From positions 1 to 64,000 of the forward strand of contig NZ_NSGG01000003.1 of assembly GCF_002295065.1 (NCBI RefSeq): a stretch of DNA of 64,000 bases, given 5' to 3'. Both the position numbers and the translations under genes were made by a program. The notes under the pieces were generated by a model that was given only the letters and a program-made list of their open reading frames with translations, was not told the DNA's origin and did no database searches. Within the stretch, counting starts at the first letter, position 1. The number at the start of each line of letters is the position of its first letter. The stretch comes from Mesorhizobium sp. WSM3859. Its GTDB lineage: Bacteria; Pseudomonadota; Alphaproteobacteria; Rhizobiales; Rhizobiaceae. Below, one piece after another: positions 34,394 to 43,595 of this stretch.

Positions 34394-35670
34394 GTCTCCA
34401 CCAACTGGCGGCTGCGCTGGTGTTCGGGCTTTGCACCCTCTCGGCGCCCGCCTTGGCAAATCCCGTCGAGGATCGCTCGATCCGGCCCTTCAAAGTTCAG
34501 GTGCCACAAGCGGCGCTCGACGATCTTCGCGGTCGTATTGCCGAAACACGGTGGCCCGACCGGGAGACCGTCGGTGACCAGTCGCAGGGCATTCAGCTCG
34601 CGGAGATCAAGCCACTCGTCGAGTATTGGGGTACGGCCTACGACTGGCGGACAGCGGAAGCGAAGCTGAATTCCCTGCCTCAGTTCATGACCACGATCGA
34701 CGGCGTGGACATTTACTTCATCCACGTTCGCTCGAAACATCCCCATGCCCTGCCGCTGATCATGACGCATGGCTGGCCTGGCTCGGTGCTGGAACTGCTG
34801 AAAACCGTCGGCCCGCTCACCGATCCCACCGCGCATGGCGGCAGCCCTGAGGACGCGTTCGACCTCGTACTGCCGTCGTTGCCGGGTTTCGGCTTCTCCG
34901 GCAAGCCGACTGAGACCGGCTGGGATACAGATCGCATCGCGCGAGCCTGGGCAGAGCTGATGAAGCGCCTCGGCTACACAAGATACGTCGCCCAAGGCGG
35001 CGACTGGGGCTCCCCCGTTTCGAACGCGATGGCGCGCCTGGCTCCTGCAGGACTTCTTGGTATCCATGTCAATCTGCCGGCTGTCGTGCCACCTGAGATA
35101 GCTGCTGTGCTCGCCGCCGGCGGACCGGTGCCGGCAGGCCTGACCGGTAAGGAGCGCACTGCATTCGACGCGCTTAGCATGGCCGCCAAGATGGGGAATA
35201 GATCCTATGCCACGATGATGGGCGCCCGACCGCAGACGATCGGCTACGCCATCAATGACTCCCCTGTGGGGCTCGCAGCGTGGATGCTCGGGCATCCTGG
35301 CTTTTCAGGCTGGACCTACGACAAAAGCGACCCTGAAAAGTCACCGGACGAGGTGCTGGACGACATAAGTCTGTACTGGTTGACGAACACTGCCACCTCG
35401 TCCGGGCGAATTTACTGGGAGTACGGCGGCGGGCGCAGTCCCGTCTTTGCTCACCCTGAAAAAACGAACGAAGTCTCGCTGCCGGTCGCCATTACGGTCT
35501 TTCCGGGGGAAGGCTATCAAGCCCCCGAGACGTGGGCCCGGCGCGCCTATCCCAACCTGATCTACTTCCACGAGGTCGACAAAGGCGGCCACTTCGCCGC
35601 GTGGGAGCAGCCGGAGCTCTTCTCCGCCGAGTTGCGCGCTGCCTTCAGGTCGCTCCGGCAAAGAAACTGA
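34390..35670 (+). CDS. epoxide hydrolase-family alpha/beta hydrolase, Sec-exported
   Basis: The 426-residue product is a paralogue of the hydrolase at 32546. It has a Sec signal peptide ending near residue 24 (ALAN) in place of the Tat signal. The EHN domain (RPFKVQVPQAALDDLRGRI), the HGWPGS oxyanion loop, nucleophile Asp205 in AQGGDWGS and GGHFAAWEQPE with the catalytic histidine are all conserved. Two enzymes exported by different routes in one operon suggest either duplication and divergence or two related substrates. The ATG overlaps the preceding stop. Confidence 0.88.
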   Translation: MSLHQLAAALVFGLCTLSAPALANPVEDRSIRPFKVQVPQAALDDLRGRIAETRWPDRETVGDQSQGIQLAEIKPLVEYWGTAYDWRTAEAKLNSLPQFMTTIDGVDIYFIHVRSKHPHALPLIMTHGWPGSVLELLKTVGPLTDPTAHGGSPEDAFDLVLPSLPGFGFSGKPTETGWDTDRIARAWAELMKRLGYTRYVAQGGDWGSPVSNAMARLAPAGLLGIHVNLPAVVPPEIAAVLAAGGPVPAGLTGKERTAFDALSMAAKMGNRSYATMMGARPQTIGYAINDSPVGLAAWMLGHPGFSGWTYDKSDPEKSPDEVLDDISLYWLTNTATSSGRIYWEYGGGRSPVFAHPEKTNEVSLPVAITVFPGEGYQAPETWARRAYPNLIYFHEVDKGGHFAAWEQPELFSAELRAAFRSLRQRN

Positions 35671-35724
35671 ACCGACCGAAGGGCCAAAGAAGCATTCCCA
35701 TCAGACTCAACGCAGGAGGCAGAC

Positions 35725-36396
35725 ATGACGATTGCCACTATCCGCAGCAACACCATAGTCGAGACGCAAAAACCGCGATCCCACGACATGAAGCTTGAGG
35801 TCGTGGTCATTCCAGTTTCTGATGTCGACCGCGCCAAGCTGTTCTACACAGGCTTGGGTTGGCGGCTGGACGCCGACCTCGTGGGCGACAAATTTCATGT
35901 CGTCCAGTTTACGCCTCCTGGCTCAAACTGTTCGGTCGTCTTCGGCTCAGGCGTAGCACCGGGCCCTTATGCTCGTATCGAGCTCGATATCCTCGAAACC
36001 GCTGGTGAACTCGTCGTGTCGGACATAGAGGCAGCACGCGCCGAGCTCGTCGATCGCGGGCTCGACGTAAGCGAAGTGTATCACTACGCCGGTGATAAGG
36101 GGCGTGTCAGCGGGCCTGACCCGGAAAGACGCAGCTATTCCTCGTGGGCTTCCTTCAGCGATCCGGCCGGAAACAACTGGCTTTTGCAGGAGGTCACTGC
36201 GCGAGCGCCAGGCCGCGTCGACGCTGACGGCGCCACATTTATGTCGTCGGTCGAACTCGCAGCCGCACTTCGGCGTGCATCTGTGGCTCATGGCGAGCAC
36301 GAGCGGCGGACAGGCGGCCAGCGTGACGAGAACTGGCCGGATTGGTACGCCGAGTACATGGTGGCGGAGCAGGCTGGCAAAGAGCTTCCGCTCTGA
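35725..36396 (+). CDS. VOC (glyoxalase-fold) protein
   Basis: The 223-residue product carries a VOC pattern, with MKLEVVVIPVSDVDRAKLFYTGLGW as the first beta-alpha-beta unit and PAGNNWLLQEVT as the last strand. An insertion of about 30 residues and a C-terminal extension (to WPDWYAEYMVAEQAGKELPL) lie outside the core. VOC proteins include dioxygenases, isomerases and fosfomycin-type enzymes, so the substrate cannot be told. GCAGGAGG precedes the ATG. It lies 55 bases after the second hydrolase and is probably the end of that operon. Confidence 0.85.
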   Translation: MTIATIRSNTIVETQKPRSHDMKLEVVVIPVSDVDRAKLFYTGLGWRLDADLVGDKFHVVQFTPPGSNCSVVFGSGVAPGPYARIELDILETAGELVVSDIEAARAELVDRGLDVSEVYHYAGDKGRVSGPDPERRSYSSWASFSDPAGNNWLLQEVTARAPGRVDADGATFMSSVELAAALRRASVAHGEHERRTGGQRDENWPDWYAEYMVAEQAGKELPL

Positions 36397-36441
36397 GTGC
36401 GCATTCGAACCGTTCGCGCGACAACATCGAAGGCGTCATTA

Positions 36442-36540
36442 ATGAAAGCAACAAAGCTACTGGTCGCCGTGGCGCTCGTAATGGCAATCGGGCTCCGATT
36501 GCCGGTTTTCCAAGGGGCACCGATGTGGCGCAGTCCATGA
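36442..36540 (+). CDS. possible truncated exported peptide
   Basis: A 32-codon frame begins like a signal peptide (MKATKLLVAVALVMAIGL) and stops after MWRSP. No ribosome-binding site is clear (a CATTAATG run precedes). It may be the start of an exported protein gene whose body has been lost; nothing recognisable follows before 36643. Confidence 0.25.
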   Translation: MKATKLLVAVALVMAIGLRLPVFQGAPMWRSP

Positions 36541-36642
36541 CCTCCGCCGCAGGCCTTCGTTGATGCCGTTATCGAGGTCGATCCCTGATCGAGTTAGCAG
36601 TAACCGCCCCCGGTGGTCACCGCTGCCAGAAAAAGAATGCCC

Positions 36643-37068
36643 ATGAGCCGCATCGCGAGGGTTGTCTACACGGCTAGGACCGCAACTGCGGGCGGCCGCG
36701 AAAATGGCGCCTCGCGCAGTTCCGACGGCCTTCTGGACATCTGGCTTTCGGCGCCCGGATCGGCGCGTATAGGCACCAATCCGGAGCAGTTGCTCGCGGC
36801 CGGCTGGTCGGCCAGCTTCGCAAGCGCAATCGCATCTGTGGCCCACGAACGAAAAATCGCGCTGCCTGCAGGGGTGAGCATCGAGGCCGAGGTGAATCTG
36901 AACTACGGAGAAAACGGCCACTTTCTCAGCGTCCAACTGAGTATCGCCGTGCCGGGTGTGGAGCGGGATGTCGGACAAATTCTGGTGGATCAAGCGCACG
37001 AGATTTGTCCTTACTCCAAAGCGACACGAGGCAACATCAATGTGGTGATCGTGCTCATGTCGACGTGA
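36643..37068 (+). CDS. Ohr-like OsmC-superfamily protein lacking the peroxidatic cysteine
   Basis: The 141-residue product matches the Ohr branch: RVVYTARTATAGGRENGASRSSDGLLDI and GTNPEQLLAAG are the usual organic-hydroperoxide-resistance segments, and Cys122 in EICPYSKATRGNI is the resolving cysteine. The peroxidatic cysteine, expected in YAACF, is replaced by serine: Ser58 in GWSASFAS. Ordinary thiol peroxidase chemistry would then fail. The length is normal and nothing else looks degraded, so it may be a changed function. The frame is open to 36613, but the ATG at 36643 begins the family pattern. It follows the hydrolase/VOC run by about 250 bases. Confidence 0.85.
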   Translation: MSRIARVVYTARTATAGGRENGASRSSDGLLDIWLSAPGSARIGTNPEQLLAAGWSASFASAIASVAHERKIALPAGVSIEAEVNLNYGENGHFLSVQLSIAVPGVERDVGQILVDQAHEICPYSKATRGNINVVIVLMST

Positions 37069-37183
37069 ATGTCCGCTTTTGACATCCGCGGGCTCTTGTC
37101 GGCCTCATCTCGTCCGCAGAGATCAGCTGCCGCGTCCTGAAAGCAGACATCGCACGCGAGGACGCTGGAGGGGTCGCGTTGCG

Positions 37184-40100
37184 CTACTCGGCGGGCGTCT
37201 CCGATGGCGCCTCTGCCGGCCCCGAAGGCTCGGCTTCGGCACGGGGCTTGCGCCTTGAAAACAGCGACCTGAGCGTAACGTAGAACACCGGCGTCAGGAA
37301 CAGGCCGACGAAGGTGACGCCGAGCATGCCGGAGAACACCGCGGTGCCGAGCGACTGGCGCATTTCTGCGCCCGGGCCCGTTGCGATCATCAGCGGCACG
37401 ACGCCGAGGATGAACGCGAAGGCGGTCATCAGGATCGGCCGCAGCCTGAGCCGGCAGGCTTCGACGGCAGCTTCGGCGGCCGACAGGCCGCGTTCCTGCG
37501 CCTGTCGCGCGAATTCGACGATCAGGATCGCGTTCTTGGCGGCAAGCCCGATCAGCACGATGAGGCCGATCTGCACGAGGATGTTGTTGTCCAGCCCTCG
37601 GAAAGTCACGCCGAGCAACGCCGCGAGCACGCCGAGCGGCACCACCAGCACAATGGCGAACGGCAGTACCCAGCTTTCATATTGCGCCGCCAGCGCCAGG
37701 AACACGAACAGCACCGACAGTCCGAAGATATAGACTGCGGCATTACCGGTGTTGCGCTCCTGATAGGCGAGCTCGGTCCATTCATAGGAGGTACCGGCCG
37801 GCAACGTCTTTGCCGTGATCCCTTCCATCAATGCCAACGCGTCGCCCGTGGAAACGCCGGGCGCGGCGTTGCCCTGCAGCGGCACCGAGACATACATGTT
37901 GTAGCGCTGGACCAGCGCCGGGCCGGTGACGTCGCGGATCTCAATCAACGTGCCGAGCGGAACCAGCGCGCCGGTCGCCGAGCGAACCTTCAGTTTCAAG
38001 ATGTCGGCGCGATCGAGGCGGAACGCCTGGTCGGCCTGCGCCCGCACCTGGTAGACGCGCCCGAAAGCGTTGAAGTCGTTGACATACGCAGTGCCCAGAT
38101 TGATCGACAGCGTCTCGAAGATGTTGGGGATCGGCACGTTCAGGATGCGCGCCTTGTCGCGATCGATCGCAAGGAAGAATTGCGGGCTCGACGCGGAGAA
38201 GGTGGTGAACACGCCCGTCAGCCCCGGCGTCTTGTTGGCCTTGCCGGCGATTTCGTAGGCAAGCGCCAGGATCTGCCGCATGTCGGCGCTGTTGCGCTCC
38301 TGGATCTGCAGCTTGAAGCCACCGGCATTGCCGACGCCGCGAATAGGCGGCGGCGGCAGTGCTATGATGAAGGCTTCCTTGATGCTTTGCAGGCTGCCGA
38401 ACAGATTGCCGATGACCTTGGTCGCCGACTGGCCGGCTTTCAGCCGCTCGTCAAACGGCTTGAACCTGGCGAAGATGACGCCCTGGTTGCTGGCGTTGGT
38501 GAAGGTCGCGCCGGAGAAGCCGGCGAAGGCGACTGCGTAGTCGACGCCTGGCGTTTTCTGGATGATCTGCGACGCCTGCTGGATGACCGCATCGGTCCTC
38601 GACAGCGCGGCCCCGTCCGGCAACTGGACGACGACGATGGCATAGCCCTGGTCGAGCGACGGAATGAAACCGCGCGGCACCACCTGCGCCATGTAGACCG
38701 TGGCGGAGATCAGGGCCGCGAAAACGGCCAGCATGGCGGCGATCGTTATCCACGAGCCGACCAGCACGCGGATGATGCTCGAATACCAATGGGCGACCCT
38801 GTCGAAGCCGCGATTGAAGCCGTCGGCGAGCGCCCGTCCGAACCGCGCCAGGAAAAAGCGCGGCGGCGCCGCCGCGGCGTGGTGCGACTTGAACAGCAGT
38901 GCGGCCAGCGCCGGCGAAAGCGTCAGCGAATTGAATGCCGAGATCGCCGTCGACACCGCGATGGTGATCGCAAACTGCAGGTAGAACTGCCCAGAAATGC
39001 CGGGGATGAAGGCTGTCGGTACGAACACGGCTATCAGCACCAGCGAGATCGCGATGATGGCCGTTCCGACTTCGTTCATGGTCAGATGCGACGCCGGATT
39101 GGGCGCCAGTCCGCTGGCGATATTGCGCTCGACGTTCTCGACCACGACGATCGCATCGTCGACGACGATGCCGATCGCCAGAACGAGGCCGAACAGCGTC
39201 AGCATGTTGAGCGAGAAGCCGGCGGCGTAAAGCACAGCCAGTGTGCCGATCAGCGACACCGGGATCGCCACGATCGGCACGATCGCCATGCGCCACGACT
39301 GCAGGAAGACAATGATGACGATGATGACCAGCAACATCGCCTCGAGGATCGTCTTGTAGACCTCCTGGATCGACTCGGCGACGAACTCGGTCGGATTGTA
39401 GACGATGTCGTAACTCAACCCCTTCGGGAAGTCGCGGGAAAGCTCCTTCATCTTGTCCTGGATCTCCGCGGCCGCGGCGAGCGCATTGGTGCCCGGCCGC
39501 TGGAAGATGGCGAGCGCCACCGCCGGTTTGCCGTTGAGATAGGAGTTGGTGACGTAATCCTTGGCTCCGAGCTCGATGCGCGCCACGTCCTGCAGCGAGA
39601 TCAGGCGTCCGTCGTCGGTCGATTTGACGATCACGTATCGGAAGTCGCGGGCGTCGTTGAAGCGGCCTTGCGTGGTGACCGTGTACTGGAACGCCGTGCC
39701 TGTGCCGGTCGGCGGCGCGCCGATCGAGCCGCCCGACACTTGGACGTTCTGATCGCGCAGCGCCTGCACCACATCGCCCGAGGTCATTCCCAGAGCGGAC
39801 AGTTTTTCCGGATCAAGCCAGATGCGCAGCGAATACTCGCGTTCGCCGAAGATGATGAGGTCGCCGACGCCGTCTAACCTGAGCAGTATGTCGCGCACCC
39901 GCGAGCGGGCGTAGTTCGAGACGTAGAGCTGGTCGTAGGTATTGTCGGGCGACAGCATGTGCACGACCATCATCAGGTCGGGCGAGCTCTTGGTGGTGGT
40001 GATGCCGAGGCGGCGGACCTCTTCGGGCAGGCGCGGCTCGGCGACCGACACGCGGTTCTGCACAAGCACCTGCGCCTTGTCGAGATCGGTGCCCAGCTTG

Positions 40101-40387
40101 AAGGTGATGGTCAGCGCCATCGACCCGTCGCCCGACGAATAGGACGACATGTAGAGCATGCCCTCGACGCCGTTGATCTCCTGCTCGATCGGCGTTGCCA
40201 CCGTCGCTGCGACCGTCTGGGCGTCGGCGCCCGGATACTGCGCGCGAACGACGATGGTCGGCGGCGCGATCTCGGGATATTGCGCGACCGGTAGCTGGGT
40301 ATAGGCAATCCCGCCGAGGATCAGCAGGACGATCGAAACGACCGATGCGAAGATTGGGCGGTCGACGAAGAAATGCGCGAACCTCAT
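37184..40387 (-). CDS. RND multidrug efflux permease (HAE1/AcrB-like)
   Basis: The 1067-residue product has the length and layout of AcrB/MexB: MRFAHFFVDRPIFASVVSIVL at TM1, a periplasmic pore domain, TM2-6 (LLVIIVIIVFLQSWRMAIVP), the proton-relay pair in LAIGIVVDDAIVVVENVERN, then a second half with the same order. QYPEIAPPTIVVRAQYPGAD and the SWITIAAMLAVF start of the second half are typical. It works as a trimer in the inner membrane with an adaptor and an outer-membrane channel, expelling drugs or detergents. The adaptor gene precedes and overlaps it (ATGA). No outer-membrane TolC-type gene is adjacent. Confidence 0.95.
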   Translation of the reverse strand: MRFAHFFVDRPIFASVVSIVLLILGGIAYTQLPVAQYPEIAPPTIVVRAQYPGADAQTVAATVATPIEQEINGVEGMLYMSSYSSGDGSMALTITFKLGTDLDKAQVLVQNRVSVAEPRLPEEVRRLGITTTKSSPDLMMVVHMLSPDNTYDQLYVSNYARSRVRDILLRLDGVGDLIIFGEREYSLRIWLDPEKLSALGMTSGDVVQALRDQNVQVSGGSIGAPPTGTGTAFQYTVTTQGRFNDARDFRYVIVKSTDDGRLISLQDVARIELGAKDYVTNSYLNGKPAVALAIFQRPGTNALAAAAEIQDKMKELSRDFPKGLSYDIVYNPTEFVAESIQEVYKTILEAMLLVIIVIIVFLQSWRMAIVPIVAIPVSLIGTLAVLYAAGFSLNMLTLFGLVLAIGIVVDDAIVVVENVERNIASGLAPNPASHLTMNEVGTAIIAISLVLIAVFVPTAFIPGISGQFYLQFAITIAVSTAISAFNSLTLSPALAALLFKSHHAAAAPPRFFLARFGRALADGFNRGFDRVAHWYSSIIRVLVGSWITIAAMLAVFAALISATVYMAQVVPRGFIPSLDQGYAIVVVQLPDGAALSRTDAVIQQASQIIQKTPGVDYAVAFAGFSGATFTNASNQGVIFARFKPFDERLKAGQSATKVIGNLFGSLQSIKEAFIIALPPPPIRGVGNAGGFKLQIQERNSADMRQILALAYEIAGKANKTPGLTGVFTTFSASSPQFFLAIDRDKARILNVPIPNIFETLSINLGTAYVNDFNAFGRVYQVRAQADQAFRLDRADILKLKVRSATGALVPLGTLIEIRDVTGPALVQRYNMYVSVPLQGNAAPGVSTGDALALMEGITAKTLPAGTSYEWTELAYQERNTGNAAVYIFGLSVLFVFLALAAQYESWVLPFAIVLVVPLGVLAALLGVTFRGLDNNILVQIGLIVLIGLAAKNAILIVEFARQAQERGLSAAEAAVEACRLRLRPILMTAFAFILGVVPLMIATGPGAEMRQSLGTAVFSGMLGVTFVGLFLTPVFYVTLRSLFSRRKPRAEAEPSGPAEAPSETPAE

Positions 40388-41598
40388 TGCTGCAACCCGG
40401 CGGTTTCGGCCTTGGGCGGCAACGTCACCATCTCGACCTTCACCTTGGTGCCGGGCCTGGCGTGCATCAGCCCGTTGACGATGATCGTCTCGGCGCCGGT
40501 CAGGCCCGAGCGGATCACCCGGTAGCCGTCGAGAAGCGGTCCGGTGCGCACGGGCTTCGCCGACACCATTCCGGCCTCGTCCACCAGCAACACGATGCGA
40601 CGATCCTGATCGGCGCCGATCGCCTCGTCAGGCACCAGCACGCCGCTATGCGGCAGCGACCCCGGCACGTTGATGCGCCCGAACATGCCTGGCTGGAGAA
40701 CGCCGTCGGGGTTGGGAAACGTCGCACGAACCCGCATTGTGCCGGTCGCGTTGTCGATCCGGTTCTCGGCAAAATCGAGCTTGCCCTTGACCACCGCCTC
40801 CGCGCGGTCGGCGACCTGAACCTGCACATCGAGCCCGCCGGCGCCTTCCTGCATGCTGCCGCCACGCGCCTTCGCGTCGCGGGCGTAGCTGAAATACAGC
40901 CGCTCATCGACGTCGAAATAGAAGTCGATCGGGTCGCGCGTGACGATGGTCGTCAGCAAGGTGGAATCCGGCTGCACGAGGTTGCCGACCGACACCAGGC
41001 GGCGGTCGATGCGGCCGGATAAAGGCGCCTTGGTCTCGGTGAATTCCATGTTCAGGCTTGCCGTTGTCAGCGCAGCCGTCGCGCCCTGCATCTGCGCCTG
41101 CGCCGCAAGGTATTCCCGCCGGCGGTCGTCGACCGTGGCGGGCGAGATGTTGCCTGTCTTGGCAAGTTCGTTGGCGCGATCCAGCTGCATCTTGGTGAAT
41201 TCGAGCAGGCTCTTGGCGACATCCACTTGCGATTTGGCGGCATCATAAGCGGCCTGGTACGGACGCTGGTCAATGGTGAAGAGCAGGTCGCCCTTGTTGA
41301 CCAGCGCGCCGTCCTGGAAGCTGACCTTGTCCAGATAGCCGCTGACGCGCGAACGGATGGCAACCTGGTCGACGGCTTCGAAACGCCCGACGAACTCGTC
41401 GTCCTCGACGATGTCACGCACCACCGGCTTGGCCGCCGTCACCACGGGCAGCTGCTGGTCCTGCGCAAACGCAGTGCTGCTGAAAGCCACGCCGAGCAGG
41501 AATGCCGCCGGCACGGCGGCGCGGGCAAGCCAGCCGGCCGGTCGCCGGGGTCGCCCGCCCGCATCGCACTGCAATTGCCCATTCCCTAGGGTGTCCAT
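40384..41598 (-). CDS. RND efflux periplasmic adaptor
   Basis: The 404-residue product is a membrane-fusion protein. A signal peptide (about 30-55, AVPAAFLLGVAFSSTAFAQ) follows a polar start. The pattern continues with VRSRVSGYLDKVSFQDGALVNKGDLLF, a long helical hairpin rich in Ala/Gln/Arg, and the beta-barrel segment ATFPNPDGVLQPGMFGRINVPG. It links the RND permease to an outer-membrane channel. The ATG at 41598 begins MDTLGNGQL; the frame continues upstream without support. The stop overlaps the permease start. No regulator gene lies directly upstream; a cyclase gene comes next. Confidence 0.92.
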   Translation of the reverse strand: MDTLGNGQLQCDAGGRPRRPAGWLARAAVPAAFLLGVAFSSTAFAQDQQLPVVTAAKPVVRDIVEDDEFVGRFEAVDQVAIRSRVSGYLDKVSFQDGALVNKGDLLFTIDQRPYQAAYDAAKSQVDVAKSLLEFTKMQLDRANELAKTGNISPATVDDRRREYLAAQAQMQGATAALTTASLNMEFTETKAPLSGRIDRRLVSVGNLVQPDSTLLTTIVTRDPIDFYFDVDERLYFSYARDAKARGGSMQEGAGGLDVQVQVADRAEAVVKGKLDFAENRIDNATGTMRVRATFPNPDGVLQPGMFGRINVPGSLPHSGVLVPDEAIGADQDRRIVLLVDEAGMVSAKPVRTGPLLDGYRVIRSGLTGAETIIVNGLMHARPGTKVKVEMVTLPPKAETAGLQQ

Positions 41599-41843
41599 TT
41601 GCGTCCCCGCTCGCTGGACCCGGAGGTCGGTTGATCCGCGTCTACGCTCACGCTTCTCGTCGAGATTAGAGCACTGCGGTATTGTGCATAGCAACATGAT
41701 CATTTTCCATGTGGGCAGAAATGTCCACCCTGTGGCTGCCCCGCCGCCTATTGCGATTTGTGCCGGGCCGACGCCACCCACGGTTCGGTCTTGCGATTTC
41801 GGTGCGTTCCCAACTCGCGATCGGTACGCGCCAGCCCGGAGCG

Positions 41844-43595
41844 CTATTCTGGCAACCCCGCCTTTCGCAAACCATCTGAAAACAGAGCCATATCGGCCGC
41901 ACGCCTGATTGAAACGACGTCGGCGAGATTGGAAATTCGTTCGCTAGGATCGAGGGCGAGAATTCGGCTCACCACCTTTTGCGCATCCTCGGTCCGGCCG
42001 GCGTGAGCATAGCATGCGGCCGCAAAGCGCAACGACGCCAAAAAGTCTGGCTTTTCCCGCAACGACCTTTCCGCCCAGGATGATGCTTCCTCAAATCGAC
42101 CAGCCAAGAGATGAGCCATTGCAACCGCATTCAGCATATCGAACATGAACGGGTCGACTGGGCTCATGCGCATCGCGGTGGCCAGGTGCTGGAGGGCGGC
42201 TTCGGTATCGCCGAGGTCCGCCCTGACCCAGCCGCCGAATAGCCACGCAGTAGCCAGGTTCGGATTGAGCGCAAGCGCGCGATCAATGAACGCTGCCCCG
42301 CTATTGTAGTCGCCCACGACAAACGCGAGCGCTTCCCCGCCGAGTGAGAGCGCAACCGCGTCATCCCTGCCCAAATCCACTGCCTTCAGAGCCAGGCGTT
42401 CTGTTTCGACGGTTTCCTGCTCACGATCGGCCATCCAGCCGTTCGCCTTGCGCATGACAGCGCAGAACGCGGCCATGCCGTATGCCGAGGCGAATTCAGG
42501 GTCGAGTTCGACGGCTTTGTAAAACAACTGAAGGGCGTTTGCGGTGGATTCCCTGGTCAATTGGTGGAGGCTTGCTATTCCGCGCAGATAGTAGTCGTAG
42601 GCGTCAAGATGCTCGGTCGGCTTGCGCTTGGCCCGCTCGATCTCTGCCTGTTCCAGCTTCGGAGCGATCGCTCCGACGACGCTCCGGGTCACTTCCTCCT
42701 GCAGGTCAAAAACGTCCTCCAGCCCGCCGTCGAAACGGTCGGCCCATAGATGTGCTCCCGTTGTCGCGTCGATAAGCTGCCCGGTGATACGAACTCTGCT
42801 CGCCGCTTTGCGCACGCTCCCTTCAAGGACGTAGCGCACACCAAGCTCGCGTCCGACCTGCTTGATGTCCACCGCCCGGCCCTTGTAGGTAAAGCTCGAG
42901 TTGCGCGCGATGACGAACAGCCAGCGCGTTCGGGATAGCGCGGTGATGATCTCCTCGACCATGCCGTCAGCGAAGTAGCCCTGCTCGGGGTCGCCACTCA
43001 TGTTGTCGAATGGCAAGACCGCGATGGACGGTTTTTCGGGAAGCGTCAGAGCAACCCTTGTGGAGGATAGCGAAGCGGGTTTCGCTCGACTGACCCGATA
43101 GGCTCGCACCGCCTCCACGATGTTGTGGACCTGATGGCTACCGAGGTCGTTGTAGGCATAGTCCAGTTTGCCTTTGACCTGCTCGTAGACGTTGCTCGCG
43201 ATGCAGACGCCGCCAGGTTCTGCAAGCTTCTCGAGCCGCGCGGCGATGTTCACGCCATCACCGTAGATCGTATCGTCCTGTGCAATCACGTCGCCCAAAT
43301 TCACGCCCATGCGGAAAGTCATGCGCTTGTCTTCGGGCAAACTTGCATTGTGAGCGGCCAATCCCTCCTGGGCTTCGACCGCACACTGCACCGCGTGGAC
43401 TGCGCTGGCGAATTCGACAAGAAGGCTGTCGCCAGCGGAACCGACGATGCGTCCGTGCGACTCTGTGATCTTGGGCTCGATCACTTCGGCGAGAAGCCTC
43501 TTCAGATGCGCAAGCGTGCCAACCTCGTCTGCTCCCATGAGGCGGCTGTAGCCAACGACGTCGGCAGCAAGGATTGCGGTGAGGCGTCGCTCCAT
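41844..43595 (-). CDS. class III adenylate cyclase with TolB-like and TPR regions, paralogue 2
   Basis: The 583-residue product has a cyclase domain near 1-165 with Asp12 (LAADVVGYSRL), Asp56 (SAGDSLLVEF) and Asn116/Arg120 (DGVNIAARLE), all intact for catalysis. The TolB-like stretch (SIAVLPFDNMSGDPEQGYFADGM, VRYVLEGSVRK, ATTGAHLWADRFD) and TPR repeats (FYKAVELDPEFASAYGMAAF, ALQHLATAMRMSPVDPF) follow, ending RKAGLPE as in the paralogue at 27416. It is divergent from the MloK1-type channel, with 529 bases between. A cyclase beside a cAMP-gated channel suggests supply of the channel's ligand, an inference from position. Confidence 0.9.
   Translation of the reverse strand: MERRLTAILAADVVGYSRLMGADEVGTLAHLKRLLAEVIEPKITESHGRIVGSAGDSLLVEFASAVHAVQCAVEAQEGLAAHNASLPEDKRMTFRMGVNLGDVIAQDDTIYGDGVNIAARLEKLAEPGGVCIASNVYEQVKGKLDYAYNDLGSHQVHNIVEAVRAYRVSRAKPASLSSTRVALTLPEKPSIAVLPFDNMSGDPEQGYFADGMVEEIITALSRTRWLFVIARNSSFTYKGRAVDIKQVGRELGVRYVLEGSVRKAASRVRITGQLIDATTGAHLWADRFDGGLEDVFDLQEEVTRSVVGAIAPKLEQAEIERAKRKPTEHLDAYDYYLRGIASLHQLTRESTANALQLFYKAVELDPEFASAYGMAAFCAVMRKANGWMADREQETVETERLALKAVDLGRDDAVALSLGGEALAFVVGDYNSGAAFIDRALALNPNLATAWLFGGWVRADLGDTEAALQHLATAMRMSPVDPFMFDMLNAVAMAHLLAGRFEEASSWAERSLREKPDFLASLRFAAACYAHAGRTEDAQKVVSRILALDPSERISNLADVVSIRRAADMALFSDGLRKAGLPE

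Noticed and set aside
37682..39877. 731-codon open frame opposite the RND permease
   Set aside because: Shadow frame; the permease is unmistakable on the other strand.
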